A stretch of DNA of 22,219 nt, taken from positions 1-22,219 of the IMG/VR virus record IMGVR_UViG_3300009149_000320; one strand, 5' to 3'. The notes beneath the pieces are model-generated. The model was not told where the DNA came from. It saw nothing but the letters and a program-made list of their open reading frames with translations, and did no database searches. The translations under genes and the position numbers were made by a program. Shown here piece by piece: positions 7,090-14,797 of the stretch; the first letter of the stretch is position 1; every line of letters begins with the position of its first letter. The DNA comes from a virus.

Positions 7090-7701
7090 ATGTGCATTAA
7101 ACGAATTCTAACAGTGTGTTTATTCGCTCTATTCTTTACCCCTGCTGTATCGTTTGCAACTGATTCAATGCCCTGGACCGAAAGCGTTCCCGACGATACC
7201 TATTACGCAGAAATTGGTATTGGAAATGCAACCGCAACGTCAACGTGGGCTGTCCAAATCCCCAAGGATGCAAGATGGGCGAGTATTTGGATCAAACCAG
7301 GGACACGTGCTCTAGTACAACAGATTGGCGCTAGCGGTGTGAATCTCATTAACGGAGCCATTGCCAACGCTACGTTTATGATTCAAATGTCTCCATTTGC
7401 TACTCCCGTCAATACTGCTACGCTCGGTGGCGCAACGGCGGTTATCGGGGGCGCAACTACTCCGTGGGCCGGATTTCTGATTCCGAGTCGGACTATTGTT
7501 TATGGGGCGTCTCCGCAGGTTGCCGCCAATCCGTCGAAATGGTCGGATAATACGGCTACTCCGTTCACAAATGGAATGTGGCCAGCGATTACGAACTACG
7601 GTCTGTATAACGTCGAAACTTACGCGAATCGTTGGTTCTGGATTATAAACGATCGTTCTGGTGTGTCCGTGGTAAACACCGTCATTGTACGGTTCAAGTA
7701 A
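7090..7701 (+). CDS. Secreted or surface protein with signal peptide, between capsid and tail genes
   Basis: The protein has 203 residues, with an AAGGAAGGA-type ribosome binding site about ten bases before the ATG. The N terminus is a textbook signal peptide: MCIKR, a hydrophobic core (ILTVCLFALFFTPAV), then SFA before TDS, so cleavage after residue 23 is likely. The mature part is beta-rich, with Gly, Ala, Thr and Asn (ATATSTWAVQIPKDARW, TLGGATAVIGGATTPWAG), as in head decoration or fibre-like domains. Most virion proteins stay in the cytoplasm, so a signal peptide here is odd. It could be a decoration protein with a signal-like hydrophobic start, or an exported protein acting on the host envelope. 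No family is recognised. Confidence 0.7.
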   Translation: MCIKRILTVCLFALFFTPAVSFATDSMPWTESVPDDTYYAEIGIGNATATSTWAVQIPKDARWASIWIKPGTRALVQQIGASGVNLINGAIANATFMIQMSPFATPVNTATLGGATAVIGGATTPWAGFLIPSRTIVYGASPQVAANPSKWSDNTATPFTNGMWPAITNYGLYNVETYANRWFWIINDRSGVSVVNTVIVRFK

Positions 7702-7711
7702 GGAGTGAATT

Positions 7712-8353
7712 ATGGCTACGGTCTTGGTTAACGAGCTTGCTCTGTTTGTCAACCCTGCCTTGGTTATGCTGGGGGCGGATACGCTGATCGCCCTCAGCGT
7801 ATCCGCTCCTGAAACCATTCAAAACCTCGCATCGATTACATTCTTGGGATTGGTTGAAGAGGTTTTGATGGAGGCGAACTGGGTCGATGTCCAGAAGCGA
7901 GACAGTTCTTTAACGGCGGATAGTAATCATGTCGCTGATGAATTCCCGTATGGATACGCATTGCCTTCGGACTTCGTTCATCTTGTCGGCGAACCCCGGT
8001 ATATCGGCGCGGGCGTGGTTCCCAAAGGCCAGAAGCATTGGCGAGTAAATGGCACAAAGTTGGAGACTTCTTGCCTGGGGCCTGACATCCTCTATGTCTA
8101 CAAAACGAGCGATGCGGTGGATGCAGGAACGGATGATGCGTATTACACGCTGATGAAAGCGCCGCTTCGAGCAGCGATTATTGCAAAATTGATGGCTGCT
8201 TGGGCTGCTCCGGTTGCAGGTCACGACCCGATCAAGTATGAGCAACTTTACCGTCTCAAGTTGAATTCGATGCGAACCTTGAACGCCAAGCAATCCCCAC
8301 CGGCACAAATGTCTCCAAACACCTTAATGAATATGAGGCAATTCCATGCCTAA
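7712..8353 (+). CDS. Tail tubular protein A, gp11-like (head-tail adaptor)
   Basis: This protein forms the ring between portal and nozzle in T7-like tails. It has 213 residues, similar to T7 gp11, and starts after AAGGAG (7700-7705). Typical features are an N-terminal helical block (LVEEVLMEANWVDVQKRDSS), the central FPYGYALPSDFVHLVGE segment (YxYPLPSDF in relatives), the short beta part around HWRVNGTKLET and DILYVYKT, and a helical C-terminal part with LRAAIIAKLMAAWAAPV. It overlaps the next gene by eight bases, which couples production of the two tube proteins. Position before the gp12-like gene supports the call strongly. Confidence 0.85.
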   Translation: MATVLVNELALFVNPALVMLGADTLIALSVSAPETIQNLASITFLGLVEEVLMEANWVDVQKRDSSLTADSNHVADEFPYGYALPSDFVHLVGEPRYIGAGVVPKGQKHWRVNGTKLETSCLGPDILYVYKTSDAVDAGTDDAYYTLMKAPLRAAIIAKLMAAWAAPVAGHDPIKYEQLYRLKLNSMRTLNAKQSPPAQMSPNTLMNMRQFHA

Positions 8354-11300
8354 ATTGAACCTCCATCCTGTGCTGAACAACTTCACGGGAGGTTTGATTT
8401 CTCCGGCGGTTCAGGCACGGGCTGAACTCGTGCCGGTTGACCACGGGTGCAAACAGGCGGAGAACGTTATCTTTTTGCCGCAAGGTGGGTTCGCCCGTCG
8501 AGGCGGGTTCATGTATGTTGGGGACTCAGCCCAGCCCACCGATTCAACAAAGAAAGTTCGTATCATCCCTTTTGCTTTCGCCGAAACCCCTACCCAATCC
8601 TATATCCTTGAGTTCAGCGCACTGAAGATGCGGGTTTATTGGGGTGGGGATAGGGTTCCGGTTCTGGATTCCAGTGTTGCTTCCAATACGGTCGTTTTTA
8701 AGGGTTCTGGACAAAACGACATGTATACCAATGGTGGAAGTTTTGCATATACCGGGACGTTTGCTTATACCTATAAAGTAAAGATAGACGGCACCGGAAC
8801 GCCTGACACCTATTCATGGTACAAAAACAATGTTTTGAAAGCGAGTGAGCAAAGTTGTTCGGATTCAGAGGTAGAACTTGAAGACGGCGTTTATATTGTC
8901 TTCGGTGAGACAACAGGCCATACGGTTGATGACTATTGGGTAATCACGTTTGATTCAGACCGCTACGAGTTGGCGACGGTTTATGATGAAGCCAGCATAC
9001 CGCTTCTGCGCTACGCTCAATCGGGCGATAGGCTCTATCTCGTGGATGGCACAAATGAACCGCAGGTATTAACCCGGTCCGGCCACAACAGTTGGGCGAT
9101 AGAAACAATTTCTATTTCGGGAGAGCCATTTTCGACAAAGAACAATTCTCGATATTCATTTTATCGTTACCATGACGTTTATCTCGGCAAACATGCAGCA
9201 GGTCATGTGATTGATGGACAAAATTCGCTTGAGAAATTCTACGATATATCTTCTGGCGAATCTGGAGGGCCAGAATATCTCGCTACAGGTAAATACACAA
9301 ATGACGATGCTGAAGGAATTTCCACAGAACGCGGCATATCCTTTATGTATACAGGTTACGGAGATAGTTATCCTGATGGCCCCGATGCGCTTGTTGATGC
9401 TCTTGCAAGCAGCTTTACGGGAGATTATCTATATAATATTTTTCTGAAAATGGATGGAACAATAAAGATACCGTATGCGGGTGATTGGTATTTTGCATTG
9501 AACGCTTCACGATATGCCGACTTTGCGTTCCAAAATGAAGATAATTTTCTATTGCAATTATACGGATATCGTCATTTACTGGTTCTTCCTGGTTATCGTG
9601 TGCAATATGAAAATTTCACAGATGAAAAAGGTACAAATCAAAAAAGAATATCCACAAAACAAACGAATTTGGGAGCGCATGAATATTCGTATTGGGGCCG
9701 CATGATGGCTCATAATACTGTTGGGTGGGGGTATGATCTTGCTTGGAGACTTGGTGGCGATATTGTGTTGGGTGGCGATCCAGATGTCGCACCTTCCGGG
9801 AAATTAAGTTTATATCAATTACGTGAATACAACACTTATGTCAAGCACGTATCAAACGATAATGAAAACTGGTATGGAAACCGGTGTTTAGAAGTCCAGA
9901 TATTTATGGATTCAGACACAACTTGGGGATGGAAATATAAAGAAATAACAAGTTTCGATTCAAGCGGACCTGTTTATAGTGGCGAATATGTAACTATTAA
10001 TACTGAATATGGCGTATTTACAAATTATCAACTCAACGATCCGATTGGGGGTGCGTCTGGTCCATTTGAGGGTGACGGCCAAATTGCCGATATCGATTGG
10101 GATGATTCCGATCCGGAAGTGATGGGACTTGCTGATGGGATGACATGGACATTTCGTGTTGGATTTCTTCCTATTCCTGGATCAGCGTTTATCAATACTG
10201 ATTTAACGGAAGAAACAACTTATCCGAAAGTCGTGACGATCAGCGATAACCGCCTTTGGTTTTTTAACTCTTCTGGACGGCCAAGCGCAGCGTGGGCCAG
10301 CAAGGTTGACCAGTTTACGAACTTTGTTGAAGATGCGGTTACACTAAAAGATGACGATGCTCTCTCGTTCACATTGAGTTCTAACCAGATCGATCCGATC
10401 CGATGGGCGAAGCCTGGGCGTCAAATGATTATCGGGACGGCATCAATGGAATACACGATCAAATGGCCGAATGGATTCCCCTCACCGCTCGAAGTCCCCG
10501 AAGTAAAGCCCAACACCTATTACGGCTCAAAGTTCGTTGACCCCGCTCAGGCGGCGAATATTATCGTCTTTGCAGAGAAATCCGGTCTCCGGTTGCGGTC
10601 TTATGGATATCGATTCGACATTGATGGGTATTCGGGAACCGATGACAGCGTTCTTGCGTATGAGGAAATATCCGCCGGAATCAAAGAACTTGCCTATCAA
10701 CAGGCCGGGGATATTGGATATATCAGCAGTCAAGACGGGGTCTATGCCGAATTTTCTGGCCTTGTTCTTCCGATCACAAATGCCCTTTGGATTATTACCG
10801 ACACCGGGAAACTCAAAGGAATTACACTCGAACCCGAACACAAGGTTCTGGCGTGGCATGAACACACGGATGATGCCACCGTGCCAGCCGTATTTGAATC
10901 AGTGGCGACTATCCCAGGGGCCACCGGCGATGAGGTTTGGGTTGTCGCTTTCAGGGGTGGCAACCGATATATTGAGGTTCTGGATAATACCGCTCCGATG
11001 GATGGATGGGATCGAAACCTGGATGCAGGAAACCAACCCTCGGATGCTTCAGATTTTACTGGAACGGTCGAAACTATTCCGTTTGAGATTATCGAAGGAA
11101 AAGATTCAACGATCGCACACAAAAAGCGTTGGGTTTATGTGGATGCCGACGTTTTGGCTGCTCAGAATCTCGGCGTTGCACGTGGAACAGTGGATTATGA
11201 CGCAAAAAAGCAAATATTCTCCACCATGACAAGCCCCGGCGTTGCCAGAAAAATACTCTTTGGATGGGATAAAATAGCAACACTTGTCTTGAAGGCTCCA

Positions 11301-11369
11301 GGGACTTCCGGGATTGCTTATCCAACGATTGTGAGAGCTATTCAGGGAAGGATTCAGATTAATGAGTAA
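8346..11369 (+). CDS. Tail tubular protein B, gp12-like (tail nozzle)
   Basis: The nozzle is the distal tail tube through which DNA leaves. The protein has 1007 residues, longer than T7 gp12 (about 790), so it carries extra beta-rich insertions (about residues 110-210 and 290-560). The start NNFTGGLISPAVQARAEL, followed by GCKQAENVIFLPQGGFARR, matches the conserved opening of nozzle proteins (F..GE.SP....R.....Y..G...l.N....P.GG..RRpG). A later NRLWFFNSSGRPSAAWASK and a WAKPGRQMIIGTASMEYTI stretch (about 637-705) are also typical of this family. GAGG seven bases upstream supports ATG 8346. The insertions could hold host-binding functions, since no tail fibre gene is seen nearby. Confidence 0.88.
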   Translation: MPKLNLHPVLNNFTGGLISPAVQARAELVPVDHGCKQAENVIFLPQGGFARRGGFMYVGDSAQPTDSTKKVRIIPFAFAETPTQSYILEFSALKMRVYWGGDRVPVLDSSVASNTVVFKGSGQNDMYTNGGSFAYTGTFAYTYKVKIDGTGTPDTYSWYKNNVLKASEQSCSDSEVELEDGVYIVFGETTGHTVDDYWVITFDSDRYELATVYDEASIPLLRYAQSGDRLYLVDGTNEPQVLTRSGHNSWAIETISISGEPFSTKNNSRYSFYRYHDVYLGKHAAGHVIDGQNSLEKFYDISSGESGGPEYLATGKYTNDDAEGISTERGISFMYTGYGDSYPDGPDALVDALASSFTGDYLYNIFLKMDGTIKIPYAGDWYFALNASRYADFAFQNEDNFLLQLYGYRHLLVLPGYRVQYENFTDEKGTNQKRISTKQTNLGAHEYSYWGRMMAHNTVGWGYDLAWRLGGDIVLGGDPDVAPSGKLSLYQLREYNTYVKHVSNDNENWYGNRCLEVQIFMDSDTTWGWKYKEITSFDSSGPVYSGEYVTINTEYGVFTNYQLNDPIGGASGPFEGDGQIADIDWDDSDPEVMGLADGMTWTFRVGFLPIPGSAFINTDLTEETTYPKVVTISDNRLWFFNSSGRPSAAWASKVDQFTNFVEDAVTLKDDDALSFTLSSNQIDPIRWAKPGRQMIIGTASMEYTIKWPNGFPSPLEVPEVKPNTYYGSKFVDPAQAANIIVFAEKSGLRLRSYGYRFDIDGYSGTDDSVLAYEEISAGIKELAYQQAGDIGYISSQDGVYAEFSGLVLPITNALWIITDTGKLKGITLEPEHKVLAWHEHTDDATVPAVFESVATIPGATGDEVWVVAFRGGNRYIEVLDNTAPMDGWDRNLDAGNQPSDASDFTGTVETIPFEIIEGKDSTIAHKKRWVYVDADVLAAQNLGVARGTVDYDAKKQIFSTMTSPGVARKILFGWDKIATLVLKAPGTSGIAYPTIVRAIQGRIQINE

Positions 11370-11796
11370 ACTGACCCTCCATCAAGTGGAAGATCGTGGC
11401 GAAATTCGGATGATTGATTACCGAGAAAGTGATCGATACGCAATAGAAGACATGGAACAGGTCTTTGATAATGATGGGAAACTCTGGATATACGAATTTG
11501 AAGGAACGCCCATGGCCATTGGCGGAGTGTTGCCGGTCAGGGAAGGTGTCGGGCATTTCGTCTTTGCTTGTTCTGAATCGGCTTTTGACCGGCCATTCGA
11601 TTTGATCCATGACATGAAGAGGATTATTCACGCTTGCGAGAGGACTTATTCTCTTTTTCGGTTACAGTTTATGGTTGAAGAAGGATTTGAAGCACGACTT
11701 CGGTTTGCCGATTTTCTTGGATTCAAGGTAGAGGGAATTCATCCGAAGTCAGGGCCGAATCAGACGACATGGATGTCATTCGGCAAGGTGGGATGA
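11362..11796 (+). CDS. gp13-like internal virion protein with acetyltransferase-like fold
   Basis: The protein has 144 residues and overlaps the end of the nozzle gene by eight bases; AAGGA lies nine bases before the ATG. Length and position match T7 gp13, a virion assembly or ejection factor whose sequence resembles GNAT acetyltransferases. The GNAT-like features here are the strand LWIYEFEGTPMAIGGVLPV (about 42-60), the helix with RPFDLIHDMKRIIHACE, and the ending FADFLGFKVEGIHPKSG, like the A...y..lGF pattern of GNAT proteins. The usual acetyl-CoA loop (Q/RxxGxG/A) is not evident, so catalytic activity is doubtful and a structural role is likelier. Confidence 0.7.
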   Translation: MSKLTLHQVEDRGEIRMIDYRESDRYAIEDMEQVFDNDGKLWIYEFEGTPMAIGGVLPVREGVGHFVFACSESAFDRPFDLIHDMKRIIHACERTYSLFRLQFMVEEGFEARLRFADFLGFKVEGIHPKSGPNQTTWMSFGKVG

Positions 11797-11797
11797 A

Positions 11798-12235
11798 ATG
11801 GGATTTCTCGCTCCTTTAGGGATCGCTTTAGCAGCTGCAGGAACCGTCGTTCAAGGCGTTTCACAGTATCAGCAAGGGAAATACAACGCCGCCGTCGCAA
11901 GCCAACAAGCAAAACAAATTATGATTGCTCGCGGGATCGATGCCGAACAGCAACGATTCTCGTTCGAACGGATGCTTGGGCGTAACCGGGCGATAACAGG
12001 GGCAAGCGGTATCACGATGGAAGGTTCTCCGATCATCGCGGAGATGTCGAATATCTTCCAGTTTGAGAAAGATCAATTAATCCAGGATTACAATGCTCAG
12101 ATTCAGGCCGGGCAAGCGAAGTCTCAGGCTAAGATGTCAAAGGCAATGGGAACGGCTGCTTTGGGAACCTCCTTATTGAATTCCGGGGCGTTCGCTGCTG
12201 GGAGGATGTCCTTACTGAGTAATCCGGCTAAGTAA
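11798..12235 (+). CDS. gp14-like internal virion (ejection) protein
   Basis: The protein has 145 residues and starts one base after the preceding stop, with GGTGGGA as ribosome binding site. The hydrophobic, alanine-rich start (FLAPLGIALAAAGTVVQGV) is followed by a long helical section (QYQQGKYNAAVASQQAKQI, then FEKDQLIQDYNAQIQAGQAKSQAK) and a small hydrophobic C-terminal part. This composition and order match T7 gp14 and its many relatives, which leave the capsid first and form a channel in the outer membrane during DNA ejection. The GASGITMEGSPIIAEM segment is a widespread pattern in these small core proteins. Function is by family and position; membrane insertion is consistent with the hydrophobic start. 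Confidence 0.8.
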   Translation: MGFLAPLGIALAAAGTVVQGVSQYQQGKYNAAVASQQAKQIMIARGIDAEQQRFSFERMLGRNRAITGASGITMEGSPIIAEMSNIFQFEKDQLIQDYNAQIQAGQAKSQAKMSKAMGTAALGTSLLNSGAFAAGRMSLLSNPAK

Positions 12236-12255
12236 TCCGGCAAAGGAAGAGTAGA

Positions 12256-14796
12256 ATGAGACTTCAGCATTTCGTTTCAGGAACGGCGGCAACCCGCGAA
12301 GTTCCGAATGCCATACAGCAATCTCCATTCCCGACGGTTGCCCCCGGTTTAGCCAGCCTTGGCAGTGATCTAATTCAACTGGCAGAAAAGGAACAGCGCA
12401 TTCTTCAGAATGCCGAGATTAACCAAGCAAAAAACATAGTCGATGTCGGTTTGAAACAGGCGGACCTCGCGTTTGATAGCGGCGAACTCGATATTCCCGG
12501 ATTAACCGAAGAATATAAAGCGGTTTTCTCTAATGCAAACAAAGCAATTAAATCACGCGGGGCGCAGAATGTAATCGGCCCACGCCTGGAAGCATCTCAA
12601 AAACTTGCCGAATTGCGTATCAAAGGTCTCATGCGGTTGGAGGTCGTAAACTTTGCAGATAACCAACATCAAGAACGCCTTCAAATTTTAGAGGATCAAT
12701 ACATAACTGCCGGGACTCAGGAAGAAAGACGCGCAATCCAAGCGCAGATGGAAGCCGCCGATCAAAAGATGGTTGACGATTCGGTCTATTCCGAGAAGGA
12801 CCAAACAAAACGTATTGATGAATGGAAGGATCACGCCACGGTGGCGGCGGTAGAACGGGCAATTCTTGACGATCCCCACGAGGCTTATAGAGCAATAAAA
12901 AAAGACGAGTATGATCTTGATGAAGAATTAAAAACAAAACTTCTTGTATCAGCAAAAAAATATATAAATACACAAGAAAGAGAACAGGCGATGCTATTGG
13001 GTGAGATGATCGAACAAAACCCATTTGGCGAATACAACATTGATAATAATAGGAGCATCAACGAGACCCAAAAACTTTCATTGAAAAATTATCAAAAGAG
13101 AGCGCAAGATGCACAACAAGAAATAATGCGAATCAAGGCGGATCGTGATGAGCGCAAAGTCATCATGCAGCAACAACGTGAGATTAGTAATGATTCAAGA
13201 GAATTTTATAATAAAGTAGAGTCAGGAAACCTCACACCACTTGATGTGCAAAATCATATATCGAAAATGAACCGTGCATGGGAACAAGGGACTATTACTG
13301 ACGCGGGGGCGCAACGAGAGATAGAATCTGCTAAACAAACGCTTCTTGGTATCCATGTCAATAAAATGATAGGTCTCATTGGATCGGACGGGGACTTGTC
13401 ATTAGCAAAAGATTATTTTAAAAACAACGTGTCAACAGACGAGACGCTTGGACCGGATGAAAAGCAGGACGCGCAAGACGCTTTTGCAAAGATGGAAAGT
13501 ATGACCGGAACGGGCCAAGACCTTAATCTCCGCCGTAGACTCGCTATCGCTACTATTCTGGCAAAAACACAGGGACTGCCGGATGTTCAGTCTATTGTTC
13601 CCGAAATTATAGACCGATTGCAGAACTCAACAAATCCTGCGTCTATTATGTCTGCGTTCAATGGTCTTGTAACGGTAATGGGTGAAGAGGATTTAGCCTA
13701 TCAAAAGTATTATGGACAGACATATAAAGTCGATCCAAAGGGTGCGGGGGATGACAATAAAGCAAGAAAGAAGGCATCCGATTTAGAATTGGATTATATT
13801 ATCAAAGAAAGAATGAAGGACAAAGGAGAAATCCAAAACGAAGATTATATAAAAGAAACCGCTCGAATGATTGTCGATCATGCCTTTGAAAAAAATTATG
13901 TCGCGGAACCCACACGCGCTTTAATCCGCGCCGGGAATGGGATGGATGATCCAGAAACAACCCGGCAGGTACTTGAATTGCTCTTTGACGCGAGAACAAA
14001 CCGTCCAACAGTTGCGGCCCAAATACCGGATGTAGATTACAATAACCTTCTTCCGCTACTCATTAAAATGCAACAAGGAAAAATCGATCTAAAAACAACG
14101 AACGGTCCACAATTAAAGGGGTTGATGGATGCAAGTCTTGAACAAAGCCAGGCCATCGATATCCCAGGGCGAACAAACCAATGGCAATTAACGGAGAGAG
14201 ACAGAATAACATCATTGGGAAGAAAGTCCGATATCGACAATGAATCTGATTCTTCTTTCGGTTGGTTACTCAATAAAGCACGAACCCTTTATCTTTATGG
14301 TGGAATAACCAGCATGGATGATGCGGAAGATGAAGCCGTAAGGCAATTCAATGTTGCTTATGGTAAATCGACCGTTGGAGATAAACGAAAGATGTTGTTC
14401 CCACCAACTTATTTCAATCCCGAATACGATCAAGCAACGGGGAATAAGGAGTTGAGAGGCTATTTGGACAATATCCGATCTTATGATGATACCAATCCAT
14501 ACAAGGGGAAACGATTCATTATTGAAAGCGGACCCCAAACGGAAGCGACTTCTTTCTATACGGTATTTGTGGATACCGATGGAGACGGTTCGTATGAAAC
14601 GGCAGCAATGACTGACATGATGCAAATGGTTCATTGGACGCCATTCGATCTTGGAGGAACCCCATCCATGATCGACGAATTAGACCGTTCAATACTGGAT
14701 AAGGTGCAAGAAAAAATCAAGGAAGTCAGAAAGCAAAAGGCCGCAAGACAGGAAAGAGATAAATCCGAATCGTTGTTTGGAGTGTTCCCAGGTTAA
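12256..14796 (+). CDS. gp15-like internal virion (ejection) protein
   Basis: The protein has 846 residues, somewhat longer than T7 gp15 (747), with AAAGGA well placed before ATG 12256. It is mainly helical and charged throughout, with no membrane span, as in gp15, which forms the periplasmic tunnel of the ejection complex. The opening FPTVAPGLASLGSDLIQLAEK, with VDVGLKQADLAFDSG soon after, is typical of gp15-like proteins. A central section rich in Glu, Gln and Arg (about 200-330) is coiled-coil-like, and a C-terminal beta-containing part (FIIESGPQTEATSFYTVFVD, about 755-774) precedes a lysine-rich tail. No lytic transglycosylase motif is visible. It sits between the gp14-like and gp16-like genes in the standard order. 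Confidence 0.8.
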   Translation: MRLQHFVSGTAATREVPNAIQQSPFPTVAPGLASLGSDLIQLAEKEQRILQNAEINQAKNIVDVGLKQADLAFDSGELDIPGLTEEYKAVFSNANKAIKSRGAQNVIGPRLEASQKLAELRIKGLMRLEVVNFADNQHQERLQILEDQYITAGTQEERRAIQAQMEAADQKMVDDSVYSEKDQTKRIDEWKDHATVAAVERAILDDPHEAYRAIKKDEYDLDEELKTKLLVSAKKYINTQEREQAMLLGEMIEQNPFGEYNIDNNRSINETQKLSLKNYQKRAQDAQQEIMRIKADRDERKVIMQQQREISNDSREFYNKVESGNLTPLDVQNHISKMNRAWEQGTITDAGAQREIESAKQTLLGIHVNKMIGLIGSDGDLSLAKDYFKNNVSTDETLGPDEKQDAQDAFAKMESMTGTGQDLNLRRRLAIATILAKTQGLPDVQSIVPEIIDRLQNSTNPASIMSAFNGLVTVMGEEDLAYQKYYGQTYKVDPKGAGDDNKARKKASDLELDYIIKERMKDKGEIQNEDYIKETARMIVDHAFEKNYVAEPTRALIRAGNGMDDPETTRQVLELLFDARTNRPTVAAQIPDVDYNNLLPLLIKMQQGKIDLKTTNGPQLKGLMDASLEQSQAIDIPGRTNQWQLTERDRITSLGRKSDIDNESDSSFGWLLNKARTLYLYGGITSMDDAEDEAVRQFNVAYGKSTVGDKRKMLFPPTYFNPEYDQATGNKELRGYLDNIRSYDDTNPYKGKRFIIESGPQTEATSFYTVFVDTDGDGSYETAAMTDMMQMVHWTPFDLGGTPSMIDELDRSILDKVQEKIKEVRKQKAARQERDKSESLFGVFPG

Positions 14797-14797
14797 G

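Noticed and set aside
6369-7097. 242-residue open frame on the minus strand across the capsid gene
   Set aside because: It lies wholly opposite the major capsid gene, has no protein-like domain pattern and is a by-product of the coding frame.
10537-11229. 230-residue open frame on the plus strand inside the nozzle gene
   Set aside because: It is in another frame of the gp12-like gene, with Arg, Ser and Met-rich translation and no supporting start context.
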